A stretch of DNA of 64,000 bases, from positions 2,194,001-2,258,000 of the forward strand of contig NZ_JARKIN010000001.1 in NCBI RefSeq assembly GCF_029351045.1, written 5' to 3'. Source of the stretch: Streptomyces sp. WMMB303. GTDB taxonomy: Bacteria > Actinomycetota > Actinomycetes > Streptomycetales > Streptomycetaceae. Positions 9,939 to 18,341 of the stretch are shown here, piece after piece. Position numbers and translations under genes: made by a program. The notes under the pieces are model-generated. The model saw only the letters and a list, made by a program, of their open reading frames with translations, did no database searches and was not told where the DNA came from. How positions within the stretch are numbered: position 1 is the stretch's first letter; the number at the start of each line of letters is the position of its first letter.

Positions 9939-10207
9939 CCCGCTCAAGGGCCGGCCGGCGGTCGGCGTCGCAGCCCGCCGGGCCGGCCCCGACCCGGCCC
10001 AGCCCGGCGCGCAGGCGGCACAGCTCTCCCACCCTCCTCCCCGCGGGTCGGTCCCTGCCGCACGCATCGGCCTGTCAGGCGGAAAGACATCCAATCCGCC
10101 GAACGGATGACACTCCGGTTCCGCATCCGAAAGATCGGCCCCGGCCCAGCCGTGACGGGCCCCGACGTCTCGGGCAACTGACTGAACCACAGGCCGGACG
10201 TGAGCGG

Positions 10208-11242
10208 TCACGACTCGGAGGGCCACTCAAGTGCGTCCGGCGGCGGATCGAGTATGGCATTGCGAGCCGCAAGCGCGAGAGCGCTCTGAGCGCCGAGAGA
10301 CAGTCCGATCCGGTTCCAGTGGAAGATGACGTGGTAGGCCAAGACCCGGCGGATGCCTCGATCGAGAACGCCTGCCGTTATGCCTTCCTTGAGTGCGTTT
10401 CCCGCGTGCCGGAAGGCCGCGGCCCATTCGGCAACCGGGTGCAGAAGGGCCCCTTTGCCGAATACTGGACCGTCCGGGCTCGTGTCGCTGACCAGGAGTT
10501 GCCGGATCTGCCGGGTCATTCCCTCAAGGCGGTCTTCGAGGACCTTGCCCGTGGCGGAGCGGTGCTCCTCATTGATGACGCGGTCCCAGACGTCTCCTTG
10601 TTCCTGCCACTCCAGGCCCGCGGCCCGCATCATGACCGTGCACAGGAGCACGGACAGTTCACGGCGGCCGAGGGGCACGTCGGTGCGGCCGTCGCGCGAC
10701 AGGATGTGATGGCTGTCGGCGGTGAAGAGGTGGTGAGCGTTGAGCATGCCAGCCGTGCCCCCGAAGGCGGCAGTCTCCGGCTCGTAGATACCCGGCCACC
10801 AGCGGCTGAGACGGCCAGCCTTGACCAGCTCGTCCAGCTGAGCGCCGAGTTCCGTGCGAACCTGAGGCTGCGGGCCACCGTAGAGGCGCAGGCGCCAGCA
10901 AGGGTGCTTTCGGATGAACCACCACAGCGAGACCACACCGTGCTTCTCCAGGCGGGCGAGTAAGGGTGCGATGTGCGTCGCTGCTGTCTGCTCGGCGTGC
11001 GCCCACTCGGAAAACTCGACGTAGAACTGCCACCAACCCGTGCGCAGCAGCTCATGGCGGGCGAGTGCGGTGTGACCGGCCTGTTCGAAGACCTCGACCG
11101 CGTCGGCGAGTGCTATGGGCTCCATGCCCGCCTTCTGCGCGACATCGTCGACGGACTGCCCGGCGATGACGTCGAGGACAGCACGGCCCACCGGCCCAGG
11201 GTTCGGGGGCCAAGCCAGAGGCGTCAGTTGATCAGCAGACAT
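10208..11242 (-). CDS. Thiopeptide-type bacteriocin biosynthesis protein (SpaB_C/LanB C-terminal-like)
   Basis: 344-aa stand-alone protein of the LanB C-terminal (elimination) superfamily. Visible signatures are GWWQFYVEFSEW, SLWWFIRKHPCWRLRLYGG and the histidine-rich LNAHHLFTADSHHIL, followed by a helical tail with RVLAYHVIFHWNRIGLS. Residues 1-70 look like a separate winged-helix-type segment. In class I lanthipeptide and thiopeptide systems such domains remove glutamate from activated Ser/Thr or perform related late steps. The ATG at 11242 overlaps the end of lanC by 19 bp, so translation is coupled. This lanB-lanC-thiopeptide-type order resembles FxLD-type lanthipeptide loci, but no precursor or methyltransferase is present. 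Confidence 0.75.
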   Translation of the reverse strand: MSADQLTPLAWPPNPGPVGRAVLDVIAGQSVDDVAQKAGMEPIALADAVEVFEQAGHTALARHELLRTGWWQFYVEFSEWAHAEQTAATHIAPLLARLEKHGVVSLWWFIRKHPCWRLRLYGGPQPQVRTELGAQLDELVKAGRLSRWWPGIYEPETAAFGGTAGMLNAHHLFTADSHHILSRDGRTDVPLGRRELSVLLCTVMMRAAGLEWQEQGDVWDRVINEEHRSATGKVLEDRLEGMTRQIRQLLVSDTSPDGPVFGKGALLHPVAEWAAAFRHAGNALKEGITAGVLDRGIRRVLAYHVIFHWNRIGLSLGAQSALALAARNAILDPPPDALEWPSES

Positions 11243-12447
11243 GCATCCCATCCAGTGGTTGGTGTCCGGTCGGCGGAGACCGTTGTGAGGGCCAAAGCGC
11301 ATCCGGCATCGCCCTCCAGGAGGCCGAGCCCCTTGGTCACAGACGGGCGGGCGTGGGTAGTCAGGTCCTTGCGGAGAGCTGGGAGGAGGGCAGCCAGATG
11401 GGGTGTACGGGCGTCGCGAGCTGCCCGGAAGGCTGTTTGGTACAGGCCCGCCCAGCCGTGGCACAGGGTCGTGTCGGAGATCTGGGCGAGTTGCCCGGGG
11501 TCGCTGAGGCACTGGTGCAATGCGTCCTCGTAGAGGAGCTGGAGTGCCGGGTCGTTCAGTGCGATTCCGGCGAGCTGCCCCGCTCTCGCAATGCCGGGCG
11601 TGCCATAGCACCAGCTCGGCCGGCCGGGTGCACGCTGGTGGGAGCGGCCGGATTCGAGATCGGCGAGCGTGAGGTGTTCGGGCCACCACGGGCCTGCTTC
11701 GCCCTCCTGCCGCCAAGTGTCGAGGTGGTCGCAGATCGCACGGATCGCGTCCGCCTGGCCCTCGACGCGGACGCCGTGGCGCTCGGCTTGGGCCAGCAGC
11801 AGTAGTGGGCCTGTGATGCCGTGCGCTGCGCCCAGGTTTCCGTGTCCGCCCGGCATGGTGTGTTCGCGGTGAGGATCATGGTCTACCCACCAGCCAGGAG
11901 TGGGATGGTTGTTGTCGAGGGGACGGGTCAGCGCGACCAGGTAGCTGAGAACGCGTTCCATCGCGCTGCTGTCGGGAGCGCTGCCCAGCAGGTAGGCGCC
12001 GATCCCGGTGAGCCCGAAGAAGGTGTCGTATTCGCCGAAGGTGGTCAGGGCTCCGCGATGCAGCCGGGCGAGAGCGGCGTCGGCGCGGCGGTGCGCCAGG
12101 GCGATGACGTTGTCGCGCAGGGCGGAGTAAGCGTCCTGGTAGAAATGTCGCACGGTGTCGGGGACGGTGTTCAGGACGAAGGCGAGGGCCGGGGCACCGA
12201 GGTAGAGGCCGGTGGTGTCGGCTGCGCTGATGTCCCTGGCTGCAGCCTCAGCGATCCAGCGGTGCGCGGGCGACCAGGGTGATCGGCCTTGCGCGGCGTA
12301 CTCGATGTGGAACAGGGCGATGCCGGCGGCGCCCTCGGCGAGGGACTGCTCAGCCCAAGGTTCGTCCTCGAGTGGTGCGGCGTGCTGCGCCAGGTGCGCG
12401 GCGAACTCCTGCGTGAGGGCCTGGGCCTGTTCAAGCTCCGTCGTCAT
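11224..12447 (-). CDS. lanC: LanC-family lanthionine synthetase
   Basis: 407-aa alpha-toroid cyclase of the LanC family, which adds Cys thiols to dehydroamino acids. The zinc ligands are present: WCYGTPG near residue 280 and CHGWAG near 328, along with the motifs GLTGIGAYLLG and GAAHGITGPLLLL. Length is normal for LanC. The ATG at 12447 overlaps the stop of the lanB fragment by 4 bp, and the 3' end overlaps the thiopeptide-type gene. The protein itself looks intact, but the upstream dehydratase has lost its N-terminal part and no precursor is nearby, so the pathway is probably dead here. Confidence 0.85.
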   Translation of the reverse strand: MTTELEQAQALTQEFAAHLAQHAAPLEDEPWAEQSLAEGAAGIALFHIEYAAQGRSPWSPAHRWIAEAAARDISAADTTGLYLGAPALAFVLNTVPDTVRHFYQDAYSALRDNVIALAHRRADAALARLHRGALTTFGEYDTFFGLTGIGAYLLGSAPDSSAMERVLSYLVALTRPLDNNHPTPGWWVDHDPHREHTMPGGHGNLGAAHGITGPLLLLAQAERHGVRVEGQADAIRAICDHLDTWRQEGEAGPWWPEHLTLADLESGRSHQRAPGRPSWCYGTPGIARAGQLAGIALNDPALQLLYEDALHQCLSDPGQLAQISDTTLCHGWAGLYQTAFRAARDARTPHLAALLPALRKDLTTHARPSVTKGLGLLEGDAGCALALTTVSADRTPTTGWDACLLIN

Positions 12448-13526
12448 CGTTCAACCCGGATCGGCCGGTGGCGCAGGGCGATGGTGCGGGCGAGGTGAAG
12501 GGTGGCGGCTTCCGCAGTGGGTCCGACCCCGAGCGCGCGCACCTGATGGTGGTGGAACAGCGACCGCAGGACCGTCGTCGGGTCGTGCTCCGTCTCGATA
12601 AGGGCCTGGCGGTATGCGGTGAGGACTCTGGCGCGCTGTTCCCATGCCTCGACGATCTCTGCGCCGCCCTGAAGAGCGAGCGTTTGCTGTTCAGCGTCGT
12701 AGAGCTGGATGGCTTGTTCCCTCAACGTCCGGTCGGGTCGCCCGTGGGCCGGGGTGCGTTCGATCAACCAGGTCCATGCGTCGTCTCGGGACGTGAGCAG
12801 ATGCGCGGCGATGTCGACGAGACTCACAGCGGTGAGCGACTGGGGTGCGATGTCGTAGCTGGATGTAAGCCGGATCTGCGCGAGGGCTGCGGTGGAGTCG
12901 GCGGCGAACACGCGGTGCGCGGCGTCCATTGCCTGCCCCGTCCCGTATCGGCCGGTCTGGGGCCGGTAGGACTCGAAGGTGAGGCTGGACAGCAGGCGCT
13001 GGTGGTGAAGGTCGGTCGCCCAGGCGTTCACTGCGGCGGCCGCTGCCCCGTAGTCGCCAGTGAGGTGCAGGGTTAGCGCGAGGTGTTGTCCGGCCTCTGG
13101 GCGGGCGAGTTCCCGGTGTCGGGTGAACCACCACATCGGCTGGCCGAGTGCAGCCAACAGACGCGGAAGGTGCCAGTCCAGGATTTCGTCATACCGGTTG
13201 GGGTGGGTGTTTAGATGCATCCGCAACACCTCGCCGTCACCAGGGAGCTGCACAGGCGGAACGGGCTGATGAGCGCGGAGTGGGGACAGCGACGTGGTGG
13301 AGGCCGCGGGTGCGGTCCGTACGAAGGCGAGCAGGATCTCGTGGGCCCGGCCGATCCAGCCGCACTGGTCGTCGTCAGCGACCTCGCGCAGTTCCAGTTC
13401 GTGGACGTCGTGGAGTCGGGTGTGAACGAGGCGGCGGTGCACAGGGTGATCGAGGTCGACGGGAAGCCGTTGGTCGAACTCGGTCAAGGAGACGCGGTTC
13501 GGGACGTTCAGGCGTACGCGCCATGC
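12444..13526 (-). pseudogene. lanB lantibiotic dehydratase, C-terminal fragment only
   Basis: The recognisable protein starts abruptly at WRVRLNVPNRVSLTEFDQ, which is the end of the lantibiotic dehydratase N-domain (LPVDLDHPVHRRLV follows). It continues through a complete thiopeptide-type C-domain (RMHLNTHPNRYDEIL, MWWFTRHRE, LALTLHL). About 600 or more N-terminal residues carrying the glutamylation machinery are missing, and no start codon or ribosome-binding site is visible at the break. The upstream sequence is the truncated end of an IS3 transposase, so the loss came from an insertion plus deletion. The stop overlaps lanC by 4 bp. Confidence 0.8.
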
Positions 13527-14305
13527 GGCGAATGGTAGGTCCGCTCGATCCAGGTGACGATCGCGGTGCGGAGGTCCTGCCGGGTGGCCCAGGTGCGGCG
13601 GTCGAGGACGTTGTTCTGCAGCAGAGCGAAGAAGGATTCCATGGCGGCGTTGTCGCCGGCCGAGCCGACTCTTCCCATGGATCCGGCCAGGCCGTGGCGG
13701 TGCAGAGCGTGGACGTACTTTCTTGATCGGAATTGCGATCCGCGGTCGGAATGGACTGTGCAGCCGGCCACGTCCCCTCTTCTGGCGGCCGCGTTGTCCA
13801 GGGCGTTCACCGAGAGGCGGGCCTTCATCCGGTTGTCGATGGAGTAGCCGACGATCCGGCCGCAGAAGGCGTCCTTGACCGCGCACAGGTACAGCTTGCC
13901 CTGGCTCGTGGGGTGTTCGGTGATGTCGGTCAGCCACAGCTGGTTCGGGGCATCGGCGGTGAAGTCGCGTTGGACGAGATCATCGTGCACGGCCGGACCC
14001 GGTCTCTTGCCGTTCTTCGATCGCTTCTTCCCGAAGGCCGACCACCAGGCGTTGTCCCGGCAGATCCGCCACGCGGTCCGCTCGCTCATGCGCTCCCCGG
14101 CCGTCTCGGCCTCCCCGGCGAGAAAGCGGTAGCCGAACTCGGGGTCGTCGCGGTGGGCGTCGAACAGCGCATTCGCGCGGTAGGCCACGGTGACCTCGGC
14201 ATCGGTCACGGGCTGAGACAGCCAGCGGTAGTAGTGCTGGCGGGAGAGCTTGAGCATCCGGCACGCGACCGCGACGGGGACTCCGTCGGCGGCGAGCTCT
14301 CTCAC
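13508..14305 (-). CDS. IS3-family transposase OrfB (C-terminally truncated)
   Basis: 265-aa rve-type integrase. The N-terminal HTH_21-like part (ACRMLKLSRQHYYRWL) is followed by the catalytic DDE domain: D in LWLTDITEHPT, D in VHSDRGSQF and E in NAAMESFF. The normal ending after TWIERTYH (an Arg-rich stretch and a LTPxEYE-type tail) is missing; the frame instead reads SPHGAYA and stops inside lanB-derived sequence. It overlaps orfA by 4 bp. Family members usually make an OrfAB fusion by frameshifting. The right terminal inverted repeat should be lost, so the copy is probably immobile. Confidence 0.85.
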   Translation of the reverse strand: MRELAADGVPVAVACRMLKLSRQHYYRWLSQPVTDAEVTVAYRANALFDAHRDDPEFGYRFLAGEAETAGERMSERTAWRICRDNAWWSAFGKKRSKNGKRPGPAVHDDLVQRDFTADAPNQLWLTDITEHPTSQGKLYLCAVKDAFCGRIVGYSIDNRMKARLSVNALDNAAARRGDVAGCTVHSDRGSQFRSRKYVHALHRHGLAGSMGRVGSAGDNAAMESFFALLQNNVLDRRTWATRQDLRTAIVTWIERTYHSPHGAYA

Positions 14306-14658
14306 GAGCGGGTAGAGCCTTTTCCCGGCAAGTTCGCCTGCGACAGATACGCGGCAGCTCGGCGCAGGACCTCGTTCTCCTGCTCCAGCAGCCGGACCCG
14401 CTTCTTCAGCTCAGTGTTCTCCGCCGACTCAGACCTGGTGACACCGGGCTTCTCGCCGTCCTCGACCGCGGCCTGGCGCATCCACTTCGACAGCGTCATC
14501 TCATGGACGCCGAAGTCCTTCGCGATCTGCGCGAGGGTGACGCCCTTCTCGCGGTTGAGCGCGACGCGGACCACGTCGTCACGGAACTCTTGAGGATAGG
14601 GAACTGGCACGGCTACATCCTTCCAGGCCGCCCTACGGGCAAGCCAGAGCAGATGTCA
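13527..14658 (-). mobile_element. IS3-family insertion sequence, one end deleted
   Basis: The element holds orfA and orfB on the minus strand. The end next to lanB (near 13527-13532) is a deletion junction inside orfB, not a terminal repeat. The other end is uncertain; a TGACATCT at 14658 on the minus strand is a candidate start because IS3 ends begin with TG. No target duplication can be checked because one end is lost. Confidence 0.6.
14302..14610 (-). CDS. IS3-family transposase OrfA
   Basis: 102-aa HTH_Tnp_1 protein: helix-turn-helix in GVTLAQIAKDFGVHEMTLSKWM and a C-terminal leucine-zipper segment (ENTELKKRVRLLEQENEVLRRAAAYL), as in IS3 OrfA. It starts with GTG at 14610 (VPVPYPQEFRDD). 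It binds the IS ends and multimerises in family members. It appears intact. Confidence 0.88.
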   Translation of the reverse strand: MPVPYPQEFRDDVVRVALNREKGVTLAQIAKDFGVHEMTLSKWMRQAAVEDGEKPGVTRSESAENTELKKRVRLLEQENEVLRRAAAYLSQANLPGKGSTRS

Positions 14659-15038
14659 CCCGACCATGCAGCAGACCCCTGACTGCGCACGGCCGGGTGG
14701 CTCGGCATCTGCGCCGCGCAGGGTTGCTTGCAGGTCAGCGTAGGTGTGCGGCGTTCCCTGCCGCCTGTGCCACCGTGGCCGGTCGCGGTCGTGAGCTCTT
14801 GCTTCGAGGCTCAGCCGTTGGCCACCGGACGTTCCTACATGCGGCCAACGGCCAGAGGCCGACCGAGGGCACCTCATGCAGACGCCGGAAGGCCAACTGA
14901 GCACCGCTGCGGATTCTCAGGGGATTGATTGTTGAGCGTGAGGCCATGGGTCATCCTCAGACTCGTGAGTGCTGAGGATCTGCGAGACGAACTGATCTGA
15001 AGACGTCGGCGCTGACGGCCATCGCCCGCCAGCAGCAG
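14659..15038. other. Region upstream of the IS without a recognisable gene
   Basis: About 380 bp. I looked in all frames for the missing lanB N-terminus and for a precursor peptide and recognised neither. The sequence appears to be accessory-element remnant. Some coding-like signal of the next small ORF extends back to about 15000 without a clear start codon. Confidence 0.4.
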
Positions 15039-15254
15039 GTGATCCGACGCCTGGGGGAGGACGTACGGGGCGAGCGGAGAAAGCTCGCCGAACTCGTATG
15101 CGTGGCCACCACCAGGACGCCCGGCAACCCGATCCCCTACGGCCGTGTCGAACACGTCGCACGCCTCCTCGGCCGCAGGAGCCGAGCCGGAAGGACGCCA
15201 CAACCGTCGCAGTCGGCAAACACCGTGCCGCCCTCACTCCACACTGCCGAATGA
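15039..15254 (+). CDS. Small hypothetical protein, possibly an HTH remnant
   Basis: 71-aa reading frame from a GTG at 15039. Residues 1-46 look protein-like (RRLGEDVRGERRKLAELV, then VEHVARLLGRRSRAG). The pattern resembles small actinomycete proteins in which a charged helix precedes a helix-turn-helix, but the expected recognition helix is replaced by low-complexity sequence, so it may be a decayed gene. It lies just upstream of the DUF6247 gene on the same strand. I do not recognise the family. Confidence 0.35.
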   Translation: MIRRLGEDVRGERRKLAELVCVATTRTPGNPIPYGRVEHVARLLGRRSRAGRTPQPSQSANTVPPSLHTAE

Positions 15255-15284
15255 CCGGCGAGCCGAAGGGAACCCCCACCGCTC

Positions 15285-15632
15285 ATGTCCACCGCACCCC
15301 TCGACGGCGGGACACCGGTCCCGCCCATGCCCGAGCGGACTCCGAAGTCGCTGCGCGCCGCCATCGCCCAGCATGCGCCGCAACTCCTCGTGGACTTCGA
15401 CCGCGACTGGCGGCGTGACATCGCCGACGCCTACGACCTTGCCCCCGTCCCCGCCTTCATGGCCCGCTGGTGGGGCGAGTACGCCCTCGCCCGTAACCTC
15501 GAACTCGAAGCCAGGGTCCACCGCCTGGAAGACGAGGCCACCCAGGAGGGCGACTACGCGCGCGCCAAGGCGATGATCGAGGAAGCCGGGCGCATCCGCA
15601 GGGAAGCCGCGAAGGCGGAACCCGGCGAGTGA
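15285..15632 (+). CDS. DUF6247 family protein
   Basis: 115-aa soluble protein. The core pattern is RTPKSLRAAIAQHAPQLL, then DFDRDWRRDIADAYDLAPVP, AFMARWWGEYALARN and a Glu/Arg-rich C-terminal helix; this matches the actinobacterial DUF6247 family as I know it. Some DUF6247 genes sit beside RelE-like toxins and are antitoxin-like, but no toxin follows here. The sequence after the stop is unrelated and soon reaches the putative att repeat at 15707. It is the last gene of the putative element. Function unknown. Confidence 0.65.
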   Translation: MSTAPLDGGTPVPPMPERTPKSLRAAIAQHAPQLLVDFDRDWRRDIADAYDLAPVPAFMARWWGEYALARNLELEARVHRLEDEATQEGDYARAKAMIEEAGRIRREAAKAEPGE

Positions 15633-15706
15633 CAGACGCTGGTCAGAGGCGCTTTTTGGTTACCGGACCGCCTGTCGGACAGCCCGCTTCGGGAAAGCGC
15701 GAGGCC

Positions 15707-15723
15707 AAGCGCTTGGCCGCAGG
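15707..15723 (+). repeat. Putative att repeat, right copy
   Basis: Exact 17-bp copy (AAGCGCTTGGCCGCAGG) of the tRNA-Arg segment at 9902-9918, same orientation. It overlaps a 14-bp perfect palindrome, GCCAAGCGCTTGGC (15704-15717). The tRNA 3' end is not restored after it, so it would be a short crossover core. No integrase gene is seen between the copies. Confidence 0.45.
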
Positions 15724-15882
15724 GCCGGCCGGTCCCCCAGTTCGCCGGGCCCCATCGAGGCCGGCTGCGGGAGTCGGCGCAGCTCGCCGATGCTCCTCCA
15801 AGGGGGAGCCGGCGGATGGGGAACCGGCCCCCGGCCCGGCGTCATCCGGCGAGCGACCTCCGGCGTGGCGGGAAGGGGACGG

Positions 15883-16344
15883 TCACGGCTCCTGCGGGTC
15901 GGGCACCCGGGGCGCCAGGGCACGGCGGATGAACCGTCGTTGCCAGGGCACCTCGACCGCGCGGGCGTGGTACTTCTCCCGTACCCAGGTGACGGCCTCC
16001 TCGGGGTTCAGGCCCTCGAAGACGCACATCGCCGACAGGGCCGTTCCGGTCCGTCCGACTCCTCCGCCGCAACACACCTCGACACGTTCACCCGCGGCCC
16101 GCCGGTGAGCGAGGCGGAGTGTGCGCAGCGCGGTATCGGAGTCGGTGGGGAGCCAGAAGTCGCGCCAGGGAACCCACAGGGACTCCCAGGACGGCTCAAG
16201 CGGCCGCCGGCCGGTGAGGTGCACGGTGAGTGCCGGTGTCGGGCCGGCCGGCAGGTCGTGCCGCAGGCCCCGTCCCCTGATCATTCGTCCCGAGGGGAGC
16301 CTCAGCACCCCTGGGGCTCCGGATTCCCACACATCACTGCTCAT
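15883..16344 (-). CDS. Protein-tyrosine phosphatase-like protein
   Basis: 153-aa cysteine-based phosphatase. The signature P-loop CGGGVGRTGTA (C-x5-R-T) lies in the middle and is preceded by an Asp-containing segment (WRDFWLPTDSDTAL) that could supply the general acid. ATG at 16344 follows AAGGGAA. It is downstream of a two-component system on the same strand, with a gap of about 90 bp. The substrate is unknown; a regulatory or dual-specificity phosphatase is possible. It lies just outside the putative integrated element. Confidence 0.8.
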   Translation of the reverse strand: MSSDVWESGAPGVLRLPSGRMIRGRGLRHDLPAGPTPALTVHLTGRRPLEPSWESLWVPWRDFWLPTDSDTALRTLRLAHRRAAGERVEVCCGGGVGRTGTALSAMCVFEGLNPEEAVTWVREKYHARAVEVPWQRRFIRRALAPRVPDPQEP

Positions 16345-16434
16345 GATTTCCCTTGTTTCCCTTCCCCCTGGATCGACGGCCACGGAATGCGGGTCGCCGC
16401 GCACCGCGGCCCATGGCGGCCGGGGTCGCGGCTG

Positions 16435-17079
16435 TCACGACCCGAGATAGCGCAGCACTGCCAGGACTCGGCGGCTGTAGGCGGTGGAGCGGTCGAGGTC
16501 GAGTTTGTCGAAGATGGCGTTGACGTGTTTCTCGACCGCGCTCTGCGAGACGTACAGCTGGGCGGCGATGGCCGCGTTCGTGTGCCCCTGTGCCATGGCG
16601 GCCAGGACTTCGCTCTCCCGCGGCGTGAGCCTTTGCAGAGGGTCGGAATGGCTGCTGCGGGCGAGGAGTTGCCGCACCACCTCGGAGTCGAAGGCGGTGC
16701 GGCCGGAGCCGACGCGTTCCAGTGCGTCCAGGAACTCGTCGACCTGGACGACCCGGTCCTTGAGCAGGTAGCCCACGCCGGTGGCATCGGTGGTCAACAA
16801 CTCGGTCGCGTAGCGGTGCTCGACGTACTGCGACAGGATGAGGACGCCGGTTCCCGGCCGGCGGCGCCGGATCTCCAGGGCGGCCCGCAGCCCTTCGTCG
16901 GTGTGGGTGGGGGGCATCCGGACATCGAGGATCACCGTGTCGGGTGGTCCGCTCTCCACCGCGGCCAGCAGCTCGGTCGCGGTGCCGACCGAGGCGGTGA
17001 TCTCGTGCCCCTCGTCGGCCAGGAGCCGCACCAGCCCCTCGCGCAGCAGTGTCGAGTCCTCCGCGATCATCAGTCGCAC
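16435..17079 (-). CDS. NarL/LuxR-family response regulator
   Basis: 214-aa response regulator. The receiver domain has the acidic pocket (E7, D8) and phosphoacceptor D52 in VILDVRMPP, with the conserved Lys in YLLKD. The C-terminal LuxR HTH reads LTPRESEVLAAMAQGHTN, then YVSQSAVEKHVNAIFDKL. It overlaps the upstream histidine kinase gene by 10 bp, so the pair is one system. Targets are unknown; the divergent DedA and MMPL membrane genes are candidates by position only. Confidence 0.92.
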   Translation of the reverse strand: MRLMIAEDSTLLREGLVRLLADEGHEITASVGTATELLAAVESGPPDTVILDVRMPPTHTDEGLRAALEIRRRRPGTGVLILSQYVEHRYATELLTTDATGVGYLLKDRVVQVDEFLDALERVGSGRTAFDSEVVRQLLARSSHSDPLQRLTPRESEVLAAMAQGHTNAAIAAQLYVSQSAVEKHVNAIFDKLDLDRSTAYSRRVLAVLRYLGS

Positions 17080-18209
17080 GGCAACTCCGCGGTGATGCGG
17101 GTCGGGCCGCCGGCGGGGCTGTGGACGGTGAGGTGCCCGTCGAGGGCGGCCACGCGCCGGGCCAGGCCGAGCAGACCGCCGCCCGAAGGATCGGCGCCGC
17201 CGCGGCCGTCGTCCTCCACGCGCACATCCAGCACATCACCCCGCTGCTCGACGTGCACCGACGCGCACGAAGCCCCGGAATGCTTGACCGCGTTGGTGAC
17301 GCACTCGGCCACCACGAAGTACGCCACCGTCCGTACGGTCCGGGGCAGGCCGTCGCCCACGCGCGCGGAGAGCCGCACCGGGATACCCGCACGCGCGGCG
17401 ACGGTCTCCAGCGCCTCGGGCAGCCCGTCCTCGTCCAGTACCGCGGGGTACACGCGCCAGGCGACTTCCCGGAGTTGTGTCAGCGCCTGCTGGGACTCGG
17501 CGTGCGCCTGGAGCACCAGTTCCCGGGCCCTGGCCGGGTCCGTGTCGCGGCGTGCCCGGCCCAGCAGCATGCCGAGCGCCACGAGACGCTGCTGTACACC
17601 GTCGTGCAGATCGCGTTCGATCCGTCTCCGTTCGTCGTGCACGGCCTCGACCACCCCGGCGCGGCTTGCGGCCAGTTCACCGATACGGCGTTGCAGGACT
17701 TCGTGTTCGCTTCCGCCGGCGAAGCGCCGGGCGAGGTGTGCGTCCAGCGACGCCACCCCGTGCAGGCCCTGAGCGCACAGGAAGAGCAGGAACAGCCCGC
17801 CGAGAGCGGACAGCAGCACAGTCGCGGGATACTCGATCTCCGCGAGGACGAACCAGCCCCATGCCAGGAACGAGGCGTAGCCGGCACCGACGGCCGCGGC
17901 CAGCAGGACGACGCCGCCCAGCAGCCCGACGCCGCACCGCGCCGCGAGATAGGCGAAGGCGGCACTCCCGCCGGCGGGCACGGCCGGGTCGGTTCCGTAC
18001 CAGGCGGACATCCGTCGGCGCTCCCAGCCGGCCAGCCGTCCGGCTGTGACCGCCACCCCGCGCGGCGGGCCGGTACCGGTGCGCCCGCCCGACACGGCGA
18101 GCGACCACAGACCGCCCGCGAGAACGAGGACCAGTTCGGCCACCGCTGACAGCGCACCGCAGAGAACCCCTACGGTCACCCGGAACCACCGGCGTCTCAA
18201 TGTGCGCAT
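17070..18209 (-). CDS. Sensor histidine kinase (HisKA_3 type)
   Basis: 379-aa membrane kinase. Hydrophobic segments near residues 10-40 and 85-145 make about four membrane spans with little extracytoplasmic sequence. The dimerisation/phosphotransfer helix has ERRRIERDLHDGVQQRL (His near 200), followed by an N-box (CVTNAVKHSG) and DDGRG in the ATPase domain. I chose the ATG at 18209 (MRTLRRRWFRV) because hydrophobicity begins there; the frame is open upstream. It pairs with the overlapping response regulator. It is divergent from the DedA gene across 132 bp. Confidence 0.9.
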   Translation of the reverse strand: MRTLRRRWFRVTVGVLCGALSAVAELVLVLAGGLWSLAVSGGRTGTGPPRGVAVTAGRLAGWERRRMSAWYGTDPAVPAGGSAAFAYLAARCGVGLLGGVVLLAAAVGAGYASFLAWGWFVLAEIEYPATVLLSALGGLFLLFLCAQGLHGVASLDAHLARRFAGGSEHEVLQRRIGELAASRAGVVEAVHDERRRIERDLHDGVQQRLVALGMLLGRARRDTDPARARELVLQAHAESQQALTQLREVAWRVYPAVLDEDGLPEALETVAARAGIPVRLSARVGDGLPRTVRTVAYFVVAECVTNAVKHSGASCASVHVEQRGDVLDVRVEDDGRGGADPSGGGLLGLARRVAALDGHLTVHSPAGGPTRITAELPCD

Positions 18210-18341
18210 AGCCCTCACGCTAGCCGCACCGAGTGCCCCTGGGGACTGCGGAAAACCACACCCTTCCGTTGTGCGTTTCCCCAGCCGGCCGTGCGGCGGT
18301 CCGCATACCGGCCCGTCCCTGCGCTTTCTACCGTCGACGGC

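Noticed and set aside
14659..15038. The missing lanB N-terminal part on the other side of the IS
   Set aside because: Translations of all frames show no dehydratase-like blocks, so a simple insertion that split lanB is not supported.
15629..15882. A RelE-like toxin gene expected after DUF6247
   Set aside because: A GTG start is present just after the DUF6247 gene, but the translation shows no RelE/ParE pattern and becomes Pro/Arg-rich shadow sequence across the att-like repeat.
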